Assembly (NCBI GenBank): GCA_002381155.1
Contig: DFQX01000048.1
Span: 17,128 to 48,692, forward strand
Origin: Flavobacteriaceae bacterium UBA3478
GTDB lineage: Bacteria; Bacteroidota; Bacteroidia; Flavobacteriales; Flavobacteriaceae
DNA length: 31,565 nucleotides
Reading direction: 5' to 3'
A model generated the notes under the pieces. That model ran no database searches. It was not told the origin of the DNA and saw nothing but the letters and a program-made list of their open reading frames with translations. This document shows positions 1-6,780 of this stretch, piece after piece. Each line of letters begins with the position of its first letter. Position 1 is the first letter of the stretch. Both the position numbers and the translations under genes were made by a program.

Positions 1-951
1 ATGAAGAAGCTCAAAATTCTGGAATCATGGGTAGAGCAGTTTGAGGAGGCTGAAGAATTATACGGTGAAGTAGAGGTTCTTTCTGAGTTCATCTCTCTAG
101 GAGAGGCTACCGAAGAAGATGTCAACAAAGCATTAAAGGGGCTCGAAAAAATAATTGAAGATTTAGAGTTTAAAAACATGCTTTCAGAGGAGGGTGATGA
201 TTTACCTGCGGTTCTTCAAATAACCGCTGGTGCGGGAGGTACTGAAAGTTGTGACTGGGCATCCATGCTCATGAGAATGTATTTGATGTGGGCTAATTCT
301 CAAGGATACAGTGTCAAAGAACTCAACTTTCAAGAAGGAGATGTTGCGGGCATAAAAACGGTCACTATTGAGATTAATGGTCCTTTTGCATTTGGCTGGC
401 TCAAAGGTGAAAACGGTGTTCATAGACTGGTGCGCATATCTCCTTTTGATAGTAACGCAAAGAGGCATACTTCATTTGCCTCAGTATATGTGTATCCTTT
501 GGTTGACGACAGCATTTCAATTGAGGTTAATCCTGCAGATATTGAAATCACAACAGCGAGATCTAGTGGTGCAGGTGGGCAAAATGTAAATAAGGTAGAA
601 ACTAAAGTACAACTCGTTCACAAGCCAACAGGAATTCAAATTAGCTGTTCTGAATCACGTTCTCAGCACGACAATAGAGCAACGGCTTTGCAAATGTTAC
701 GATCTCAACTTTATGAGATCGAGCTTCGAAAAAGAATGGAAGCTCGTCGTGAAATCGAAGATTCTAAGATGAAAATTGAATGGGGTTCTCAGATAAGAAA
801 TTACGTAATGCACCCTTACAAACTAGTCAAAGATGTCCGTACTAGCGTTGAAACAGGAAATGTAGAAGCGGTAATGAATGGTGAAATTGATCTATTCCTA
901 AAAGCCTTTTTAATGTCTAACGGACAAAAACAAACCGAAGATGAATTTTAA
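1..951 (+). CDS. prfB: Peptide chain release factor 2 (RF2), 5' end cut by window
   Basis: Class I release factor that reads UGA and UAA stop codons in the ribosomal A site and triggers peptide release. Visible: the GAGGTES segment (about residues 77-83 of the visible part), the RF2-type anticodon tripeptide SPF at 147-149 within a RISPFDSNAKRHTSF stretch, and the catalytic GGQ at 192-194. SPF rather than the PxT of RF1 makes it RF2. The visible 316 residues lack roughly the first 50-60 of the usual ~365, so the ATG at position 1 is probably an internal methionine and the gene begins upstream. Whether it carries the programmed frameshift common in prfB cannot be seen, because that site would be outside the window. 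Its stop overlaps the next reading frame by 11 bases if that frame starts at 941, suggesting co-transcription. Confidence 0.95.
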   Translation: MKKLKILESWVEQFEEAEELYGEVEVLSEFISLGEATEEDVNKALKGLEKIIEDLEFKNMLSEEGDDLPAVLQITAGAGGTESCDWASMLMRMYLMWANSQGYSVKELNFQEGDVAGIKTVTIEINGPFAFGWLKGENGVHRLVRISPFDSNAKRHTSFASVYVYPLVDDSISIEVNPADIEITTARSSGAGGQNVNKVETKVQLVHKPTGIQISCSESRSQHDNRATALQMLRSQLYEIELRKRMEARREIEDSKMKIEWGSQIRNYVMHPYKLVKDVRTSVETGNVEAVMNGEIDLFLKAFLMSNGQKQTEDEF

Positions 952-1468
952 AAAATTACAGATGATAAAAGATTTTAACGTTTTCAAAATCGTTTTGGCA
1001 TTGTTATTGGTATTGGGCAGTCAAGAAAGTGTCCAAGGACAATTTGGAATGGGTGGTTTTGGTGGTTATGGTTATAATCCCTACAGTGGTATGGGAAGAA
1101 TGCGTAGCAGTGTTCCAAGAACAAATGTAGCTGCTGAGCCTGATGCTCCATTAACTGCTGAAGAAATTATCGAGCTTGAAATGGCTAAGGTTAAGGAAGC
1201 CCTAATTATTGACCCATTTGAAGAAGCTATTTTGAGATCAATTTTGCTTGAATTCACGAAAAAAAGAATTGAGCTGCAGATTTTAAAGGTAGATCCGAAG
1301 ACACTAACTGAATCGTTTCGAAAACTAAATGACTTAGAAAACGAACGATTAAAAACAGAATTGTCTTTGGCTACCTATGAAAAACTCATTGAACTCAAAG
1401 AACGAAACTTTAAGAAGATAAAAGACAATTCAGAAAAGAAGAAAAAAAAGAAAAAAAAGAAGAACTAA
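941..1468 (+). CDS. Secreted hypothetical protein with Gly/Tyr-rich N-terminus and poly-lysine tail (possibly Spy-like)
   Basis: I do not recognise a named family. From the first ATG (941) the protein has 175 residues; a second in-frame ATG at 962 is an equally good start and removes the overlap with prfB. A hydrophobic segment (about residues 15-28, IVLALLLVLG) followed by VQGQ looks like a signal peptide. After it comes a Gly/Tyr/Met-rich stretch (GMGGFGGYGY), then LTAEE and a long charged helical region. The LTAEE start and helical pattern faintly recall periplasmic Spy/LTXXQ proteins, but this is inference. The C-terminus ends in nine consecutive lysines and an asparagine, coded by two A8 runs (1442-1449 and 1451-1458). 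Only 11 bases separate it from the TonB-dependent receptor, so the two are probably one transcription unit and both envelope proteins. Confidence 0.8.
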   Translation: MNFKKLQMIKDFNVFKIVLALLLVLGSQESVQGQFGMGGFGGYGYNPYSGMGRMRSSVPRTNVAAEPDAPLTAEEIIELEMAKVKEALIIDPFEEAILRSILLEFTKKRIELQILKVDPKTLTESFRKLNDLENERLKTELSLATYEKLIELKERNFKKIKDNSEKKKKKKKKKN

Positions 1469-1479
1469 TTCAATTCTGA

Positions 1480-4020
1480 ATGAAACACTTTTTCGTTGCA
1501 CTTTTTAGTATCCTAGGACTGCTGAGTGCCCAGGCTCAAATGCCTAATCGTCCAATGCCATCGATGACTCCCATTACCATTACCGGTAGTGTAGTCGATA
1601 AAGATAGCGGGCAGCCTCTAGAATACGCAACTCTGGTTTTACAAAGTGTTCGAATGCCTGATCGAGTTACTGGAGGTATTACCGATGAATCTGGAAAATT
1701 TTCGGTAGAAACGCTTCCGGGAATGTATCATATTCGTGTAGAATTCTTATCATTCAAAACCTATTCTCAAGAAAATGTTAGACTTACCGCTTCTACCGAT
1801 TTAAGTCAAATTGCTCTTGAAGCTGATGTTGCTCAATTGGAGGAAGTTGAGGTGGTTGCAGAGCGAACCACCGTTGAATTAAGACTAGATAAAAAGGTAT
1901 ACAATGTTGGCCAAGACCTCACTGTTAAGGGAGGTTCGGTTACGGATGTTCTTGACAATGTACCTTCGGTAAGTGTTGACGTAGAGGGAAATATTTCGCT
2001 TAGAGGTAATCAAAGTGTACGTATTTTGATTAACGGGAAGCCTTCAGCCCTTTCAGGTCTTAGTAATGATGCACTGCGTCAACTACCAGCAGAAGCCATA
2101 GAAAAGGTAGAGGTAATCACTAACCCATCGGCTAGGTATGATGCAGAAGGGACGGCAGGAATCTTGAACATTGTTTTAAGACAAGAAAAAACCAAAGGTT
2201 TAAACGGATCGGTTACCGTTAACGTTGGAACACCAGAAAATACTGGTAGCAACCTGAATTTAAATCTCAGAAAGAAATCATTTAATTTATTCTCAAACAC
2301 TTCATACAGAAGTAATAATAACCCAGGAAATTCTTCAAATCTGCAAACCAATTTCAACCCTGACGGTACCGTTGCTAGTTATCAAGATGAATTTGGGAGA
2401 AACGAGCGTATTCGCGAAGGGTTCAACACAAATATTGGGTTAGAACTTCTTCTAGGTAAAAAAGCCTCCTTTACGCAAACCTATTTATACCGAAACAGTG
2501 ACGGACAAAATATTAGCACGGTAGACTTCTTTAACTTTGATAGTAACCGACTTCCTACAATTTCGAGGTTAAGAACGAACTCAGGGGATGAAACTGATGT
2601 TACCTATCAATATTCAGCGAATTTTGTAAAAGATTTTAAGAAGGATGGACAGAAATTAACAGCTGATTTTCAATACTCTACAGGAGAGGAATTATCCAAT
2701 TCAGGAATTAATGAAAGCGTTTTAAGCGACGAAACGATTTTTATACCTTCAGAGGCAACCTACACTAGTGAGGAACAGATTAATCGTTTATTTCAATTCG
2801 ATTATGTCAACCCCATTGGTGAAAATAATAGTGGGCAATTTGAATTAGGATATCGAGGTACGTTTAACGATTTCTACACCGATTTTGAATTGCAACTACA
2901 AGAAGAGGCAAACGGTCCTCTTCTTAGAGATCCTAACACTAGTAATCAATTGGTGTATAAGGAATATGTAAACGCTGGATACGTTCAATTAGGCAATAAA
3001 TTTGGTAAGGTCTCGTTATTAGTTGGACTGCGTGTAGAAAATTCAGCAATTACGGTGAATTCATCCGGTGATTTTGGACAGGACAAAAACAAAAAAGAGT
3101 ACACCAACTGGTTCCCATCTCTTTTTGTAGGATATGAGTTCTCTGAAACCGAACAATTTACCCTAAGCTATAGTAGACGTCTTAGAAGACCTCGATCTTG
3201 GTTTATCAATCCTTTTGTAAGACGAAATAGTAATACCAACCTATTTGTCGGTAATCCTGATCTTGACCCAACTTACTCGAACGCTTTTGATTTAGGATAC
3301 CTAAAGCGCTTTGGAAAATTAACACTTAATACATCTGCTTATTATAACAAGAGTACTGGGGTGTTTCAATTTGTTGTTCAAGAGACTGGAGATTTCGTAG
3401 AAATTGATACGGGTGATGGTCAAATTGTTAGTGTTCCCGTGCAGCTAAGAAGTCCTATTAACCTTGCTACTGAGTATCGATACGGTGGAGAATTAACTAC
3501 TTCTTACTCTCCAAAACGCGGAATGAGGTTCTCATGGAACATCAATCTATTTCAACAACAATTGCAAGGAGACTTTTCTTACACAAATAGTCTAGGTGAA
3601 GAGATTACCCAAAATTTCGATACGGAGAATTTTAGTTGGTTCAGTAGAATCAGTGGACAATTTCCATTACCTGGAAAAATCAACTTTCAAACTAATGCAT
3701 TCTACAATGGCCCATCTGTAAATCCACAGGGAACCAACAAAGGAGTTCTTTCGGTGAACCTAGCGATGAGTAAAGAAATACTAAATGATAAAGGCTCTAT
3801 CTCATTCAACGTAAGTGATTTGTTCAATCAGAGAAAACGAATCTCTGAAACGAGAACGTTTAACGTCTTCACACAAAGTGAGAACCAATGGAGACAGCGT
3901 CAAGCTACTCTTACCTTTAGATATCGTTTCAATGAGCAAGAAGGTCAAAGAAACAATCGCCGAAGACCCGATATGGGAGAAGGTGGCGGTGGTGAAGAAT
4001 TTGAATTCGGAACGCCATAA
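1480..4020 (+). CDS. TonB-dependent receptor, outer membrane beta-barrel family protein
   Basis: 846-residue outer membrane receptor for TonB-driven uptake; the substrate cannot be read from the sequence. Domains in order: signal peptide (1-20, cleavage likely after AQA), a short Met/Pro linker, a carboxypeptidase-regulatory-like beta-sandwich (about 33-118; begins ITGSVVDKDSGQPLEYA), a plug domain (about 140-235; VPSVSVDVEGNISLRG and INGKPSAL typical of this family), then a large beta-barrel with alternating aromatic strands. The final barrel strand (about 812-822, RQATLTFRYRF) is followed by a charged Arg/Gly/Glu tail of some 25 residues ending GEGGGGEEFEFGTP, which extends past the usual terminal aromatic. 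It resembles the OMP_b-brl_3 type rather than SusC. It follows the secreted poly-Lys protein by 11 bases and ends at a strong terminator. No SusD-type partner is present. Confidence 0.92.
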   Translation: MKHFFVALFSILGLLSAQAQMPNRPMPSMTPITITGSVVDKDSGQPLEYATLVLQSVRMPDRVTGGITDESGKFSVETLPGMYHIRVEFLSFKTYSQENVRLTASTDLSQIALEADVAQLEEVEVVAERTTVELRLDKKVYNVGQDLTVKGGSVTDVLDNVPSVSVDVEGNISLRGNQSVRILINGKPSALSGLSNDALRQLPAEAIEKVEVITNPSARYDAEGTAGILNIVLRQEKTKGLNGSVTVNVGTPENTGSNLNLNLRKKSFNLFSNTSYRSNNNPGNSSNLQTNFNPDGTVASYQDEFGRNERIREGFNTNIGLELLLGKKASFTQTYLYRNSDGQNISTVDFFNFDSNRLPTISRLRTNSGDETDVTYQYSANFVKDFKKDGQKLTADFQYSTGEELSNSGINESVLSDETIFIPSEATYTSEEQINRLFQFDYVNPIGENNSGQFELGYRGTFNDFYTDFELQLQEEANGPLLRDPNTSNQLVYKEYVNAGYVQLGNKFGKVSLLVGLRVENSAITVNSSGDFGQDKNKKEYTNWFPSLFVGYEFSETEQFTLSYSRRLRRPRSWFINPFVRRNSNTNLFVGNPDLDPTYSNAFDLGYLKRFGKLTLNTSAYYNKSTGVFQFVVQETGDFVEIDTGDGQIVSVPVQLRSPINLATEYRYGGELTTSYSPKRGMRFSWNINLFQQQLQGDFSYTNSLGEEITQNFDTENFSWFSRISGQFPLPGKINFQTNAFYNGPSVNPQGTNKGVLSVNLAMSKEILNDKGSISFNVSDLFNQRKRISETRTFNVFTQSENQWRQRQATLTFRYRFNEQEGQRNNRRRPDMGEGGGGEEFEFGTP

Positions 4021-4040
4021 ATTAAAAAGCATTCAATAAA

Positions 4041-4067
4041 AAAGGCCCGGAATACCGGGCCTTTTTT
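4041..4067 (+). terminator. Rho-independent terminator after the TonB-dependent receptor (likely bidirectional)
   Basis: A perfect 10-bp stem (AAAGGCCCGG at 4041-4050 with CCGGGCCTTT at 4055-4064) with an AATA loop and a run of T after it. A run of A before the stem gives a T tract on the other strand too, so it can also end the small minus-strand gene at 4084-4251. Confidence 0.92.
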
Positions 4068-4083
4068 ATACTATCTAAGTCAC

Positions 4084-4251
4084 TCAAGACTGTGTTTCTT
4101 TCTCTTTTCTTTTCTCTTTTAAGAATTCAATAAAACTACCTGTCAACCAATAAGGAATCACAAAGGTTAAAAGAAAAATCATCAACCAAAATCCTATGGT
4201 TAGAATGCTCAAAAAGGCGATAAATCCTAAGTATTGATCAAATTCAATCAT
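4084..4251 (-). CDS. Small 55-residue single-span membrane protein (hypothetical)
   Basis: A 55-codon open frame from ATG (4251-4249) to TGA (4086-4084). The protein begins MIEFDQYLGFIAF, carries one long hydrophobic segment (about residues 8-36, rich in Leu, Ile, Phe and Trp) and ends in a basic/charged tail (EFLKEKRKEKETQS), the layout of a one-pass inner membrane protein with a cytoplasmic positive tail. Support for it being real: a promoter-like TTG-N21-TATATTCG lies 20 bases upstream of the ATG, the frame fills most of an otherwise empty 350-base gap, and a bidirectional terminator follows it. It is divergent from fumC. I do not recognise a function; it has the size of the many uncharacterised small flavobacterial membrane proteins. 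Confidence 0.68.
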   Translation of the reverse strand: MIEFDQYLGFIAFLSILTIGFWLMIFLLTFVIPYWLTGSFIEFLKEKRKEKETQS

Positions 4252-4271
4252 GGTAATTCCTATTTATAACG

Positions 4272-4303
4272 CGAATATAAGATGTTTTAAGATTTGGCTG
4301 CAA
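4272..4303 (-). promoter_or_regulatory. Candidate Bacteroidota promoter for the 55-residue membrane protein
   Basis: On the minus strand TTG (4303-4301) is followed after 21 bases by TATATTCG (4279-4272), one mismatch from the TAnnTTTG -7 element. The ATG at 4251 lies 20 bases downstream, which leaves room for a short leader. Called from pattern only. Confidence 0.45.
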
Positions 4304-4343
4304 GCAAAAGGCTATAAATCAAGGTAAAAATAGCAGAAGTGGT

Positions 4344-4351
4344 TAACTTTG
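4344..4351 (+). promoter_or_regulatory. -7 promoter element of fumC
   Basis: TAACTTTG matches the Bacteroidota -7 consensus TAnnTTTG exactly and lies 19 bases before the fumC ATG, so the leader would be about 13 bases. I see no TTG at the usual -33 distance. Confidence 0.5.
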
Positions 4352-4370
4352 AATTTCAAATTGACATATC

Positions 4371-5762
4371 ATGGAATATAGAATTGAAAAAGATACCATG
4401 GGTGAAGTGCATGTTCCCAAGAATGTATATTGGGGTGCTCAAACCCAAAGATCTATCAATAACTTCAAAATTGGTCCGCAAGGCTCAATGCCTAGGGAAA
4501 TTATTTATGGATTTGCCTACCTAAAGAAGGCTGCCGCCTATGCAAATTCTGAATTAGGAGTTCTTGATGCTACAAAAAGAGATCTTATTGCTAAAGTTTG
4601 CGATGAAATCCTAGAAGGAAAATTAGACGACCAATTTCCCTTGGTTATTTGGCAGACTGGTTCAGGAACCCAAAGTAACATGAACGTTAATGAGGTAATT
4701 GCTAATAGAGCACATGTTTTAGAAGGAAATGCACTCGGAGAGGGTACGCGTACCTTGAGCCCCAATGACGATGTAAATAAGTCTCAATCGTCTAACGACA
4801 CCTTCCCTACCGGAATGCATATTGCGATCTATCAAAAAATTGTTTCAGAATCGATTCCAAAAATCGATTCGTTAAAAAAAGCCTTAAATCAGAAAGCTAA
4901 AGCTTTTAGCGATGTGGTTAAGATCGGACGTACCCACCTGATGGACGCCACCCCTTTAACCCTTGGACAAGAATTTTCAGGTTATGTAGCCCAACTCGAT
5001 TTTGGATTGAAAGCATTAACCCGATCGCTTGATCATCTATCGCAACTAGCACTCGGAGGAACCGCTGTTGGAACTGGTTTGAATACTCCAAAGGGCTATG
5101 ATGTATTAGTAGCAAAATACATTGCTGAGTTCACGGGATTACCCTTTATAACGGCCGATAACAAATTCGAAGCATTAGCTGCTCATGATGCGCTTGTTGA
5201 ATCCCATGGAGCATTAAAACAATTAGCGGTCTCTATGAATAAGATCGCTAATGATATTCGATTAATGGCTTCAGGACCAAGATCTGGAATTGGTGAGTTA
5301 ATACTTCCAGCAAATGAACCAGGAAGTTCAATCATGCCTGGTAAAGTCAACCCTACACAAGCAGAAGCAATTACTATGGTTTGTGCTCAGGTTATGGGTA
5401 ATGATGTGGCGGTTACCATTGGTGGTACACAAGGACATTACGAATTGAATGTATTTAAACCAATGATGGCTGCGAATGTATTGCAATCAGCAACGCTTCT
5501 TGCTGATGCTGCTCATAGTTTTGAAGTGAATTGTGTCATCGGAATTGAACCGAATCACAAAAGAATTAAAACACTCTTAGACAACTCACTAATGCTGGTC
5601 ACAGCTTTGAATACTAAAATTGGTTATTATAAGGCCGCAGAAATTGCCAATGCAGCTCACGAGAGGGGTACTACTCTAAAGGAAGAAGCCGTACGACTAG
5701 GCTATGTAAGTGAAGAAGACTACGATCGTTTTGTTCGCCCTGAAGACATGATTGGTCATTAA
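4371..5762 (+). CDS. fumC: Class II fumarate hydratase (fumarase C)
   Basis: Catalyses reversible hydration of fumarate to (S)-malate in the TCA cycle; a cytosolic homotetramer without iron-sulfur cluster. The 463-residue length is normal for FumC. Visible motifs: the start MEYRIEKDTMGEV and WGAQTQRS typical of class II fumarases; SGSGTQSNMN (about 96-105); SSNDTFPTGMH (140-150); GRTHLMDATPLTLGQE (186-201) with the catalytic histidine at 189; and the superfamily signature GSSIMPGKVN (318-327) carrying the catalytic serine loop. The MPGKVN form and overall pattern separate it from argininosuccinate lyase and aspartase. It has its own -7 element upstream and a terminator downstream, so it is probably monocistronic. 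Confidence 0.97.
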   Translation: MEYRIEKDTMGEVHVPKNVYWGAQTQRSINNFKIGPQGSMPREIIYGFAYLKKAAAYANSELGVLDATKRDLIAKVCDEILEGKLDDQFPLVIWQTGSGTQSNMNVNEVIANRAHVLEGNALGEGTRTLSPNDDVNKSQSSNDTFPTGMHIAIYQKIVSESIPKIDSLKKALNQKAKAFSDVVKIGRTHLMDATPLTLGQEFSGYVAQLDFGLKALTRSLDHLSQLALGGTAVGTGLNTPKGYDVLVAKYIAEFTGLPFITADNKFEALAAHDALVESHGALKQLAVSMNKIANDIRLMASGPRSGIGELILPANEPGSSIMPGKVNPTQAEAITMVCAQVMGNDVAVTIGGTQGHYELNVFKPMMAANVLQSATLLADAAHSFEVNCVIGIEPNHKRIKTLLDNSLMLVTALNTKIGYYKAAEIANAAHERGTTLKEEAVRLGYVSEEDYDRFVRPEDMIGH

Positions 5763-5782
5763 ATTATGAAATAGATGCAATA

Positions 5783-5813
5783 AAAAAAGGCTCCCAAATT
5801 GGGAGCCTTTTTT
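5783..5813. terminator. Bidirectional terminator between fumC and the convergent coiled-coil gene
   Basis: Stem AAAGGCTCCC (5786-5795) pairs with GGGAGCCTTT (5801-5810) around an AAATT loop; A-rich on the left and T-rich on the right, so it works on both strands. It sits between two genes that end facing each other. Confidence 0.92.
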
Positions 5814-5833
5814 ATGGTTGGTATAACTTAAAA

Positions 5834-6706
5834 CTACTTTAAAAAGAATTTTGAAGTTCCGATAAGTTCTAGATCGTTGTCGTAAACATTAACCATGTAG
5901 TTTCCTTTAGCAAATTCGCCAGTAGTAGAACCCACATAATCACAAACATCTAAAATGTCATTCTCATAGTAGAATGCAGTGACCTTACTAACTGATAATG
6001 AGCGGCTGTTTACAGAAACTGATTCTGAAGGGCCAACTAGGTTCCCATCAGGTCCTAAAACTTCGATAAAGAAGTTCTTATCTCCTGCTTGAGCGATGGC
6101 ATTGTCTCTAACTGTAAAACAAACTTTGAAGTTGTCAGTACGACGTGCACGATTAACATCCTTGAAGTTTCCGTTATTCTTAACCTTAACCGCCTGAACG
6201 TTTAGAGACTCTAAACGGAGTTGAGCAGCGATACGGTTCTCTTGCTCAAGAATAATGTTTTGTTGAACGATAGAATCATTTAATGCTGCAACACGCTCAA
6301 GTTCTTTCTGAGTAGCCTCGTTAAGAGACTGAAGTGCGATGTTACTTGCTGTTAAAGAATCTAAACGAGCCATTAGTGTGGCGCGCTCTTTTCTTAACTG
6401 ATAAACCTGACGACGGAATCTAGATAATGTCGCAACGTCAGCTTTTAATGTTTTAACAGAATCGATATAGTTAGCAATCTCTCCACGAGCAGCTAATAAC
6501 TCTTCGCTAAGTGCGTTAGTTTCAAGGATAGACTTGTCATAATCTGACTTGAGCCCTTCAAGCTCCTGAATAACTTCAGCTTTCTCTGCGTTTAAAGCTT
6601 CTTCTGTTTTCTTTCCGCTGATGTAAAGGCTAATTGCAAATGCTGCAGCGGCTACAAATAGGATACCTAATATTGCGGGTAACGCTTTAGATCCTGATTT
6701 TTCCAT
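5834..6706 (-). CDS. Membrane-anchored coiled-coil protein with C-terminal beta domain (hypothetical)
   Basis: 290 residues in three parts: a single N-terminal membrane helix (about 9-30, Ala/Ile/Leu-rich, followed by SGKKTEE), a long Glu/Leu/Ala-rich coiled coil (about 33-170), and a C-terminal domain (about 175-290) with alternating hydrophobic residues and turn motifs such as VLGPDGNLVGPSES and YDNDLELIG, suggesting a beta-sandwich. The few positive charges before the helix and the long polar part after it suggest the bulk is periplasmic, held to the inner membrane. I recognise it only as a conserved hypothetical type seen in Bacteroidota; an envelope scaffold role is inference. It has its own promoter (6739-6770) and terminator, so it appears to be transcribed alone. 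Confidence 0.85.
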   Translation of the reverse strand: MEKSGSKALPAILGILFVAAAAFAISLYISGKKTEEALNAEKAEVIQELEGLKSDYDKSILETNALSEELLAARGEIANYIDSVKTLKADVATLSRFRRQVYQLRKERATLMARLDSLTASNIALQSLNEATQKELERVAALNDSIVQQNIILEQENRIAAQLRLESLNVQAVKVKNNGNFKDVNRARRTDNFKVCFTVRDNAIAQAGDKNFFIEVLGPDGNLVGPSESVSVNSRSLSVSKVTAFYYENDILDVCDYVGSTTGEFAKGNYMVNVYDNDLELIGTSKFFLK

Positions 6707-6738
6707 AATGATATTGATTTAAAGTCTTTAACTAGCTG

Positions 6739-6770
6739 CAAATATAGCAGGATTCTTGCCAAATGGGCAA
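6739..6770 (-). promoter_or_regulatory. Promoter for the coiled-coil protein gene
   Basis: On the minus strand TTG (6770-6768) is followed after 21 bases by TATATTTG (6746-6739), an exact TAnnTTTG match. The ATG at 6706 is 32 bases further on. The -33 end lies inside a small inverted repeat, TTGCC-AAATG-GGCAA (6756-6770). Confidence 0.6.
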
Positions 6771-6780
6771 GTTTTAATGG

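Noticed and set aside
1..30. Programmed frameshift of prfB
   Set aside because: The known site lies near codon 25 of full-length RF2, which is upstream of this window; nothing can be said.
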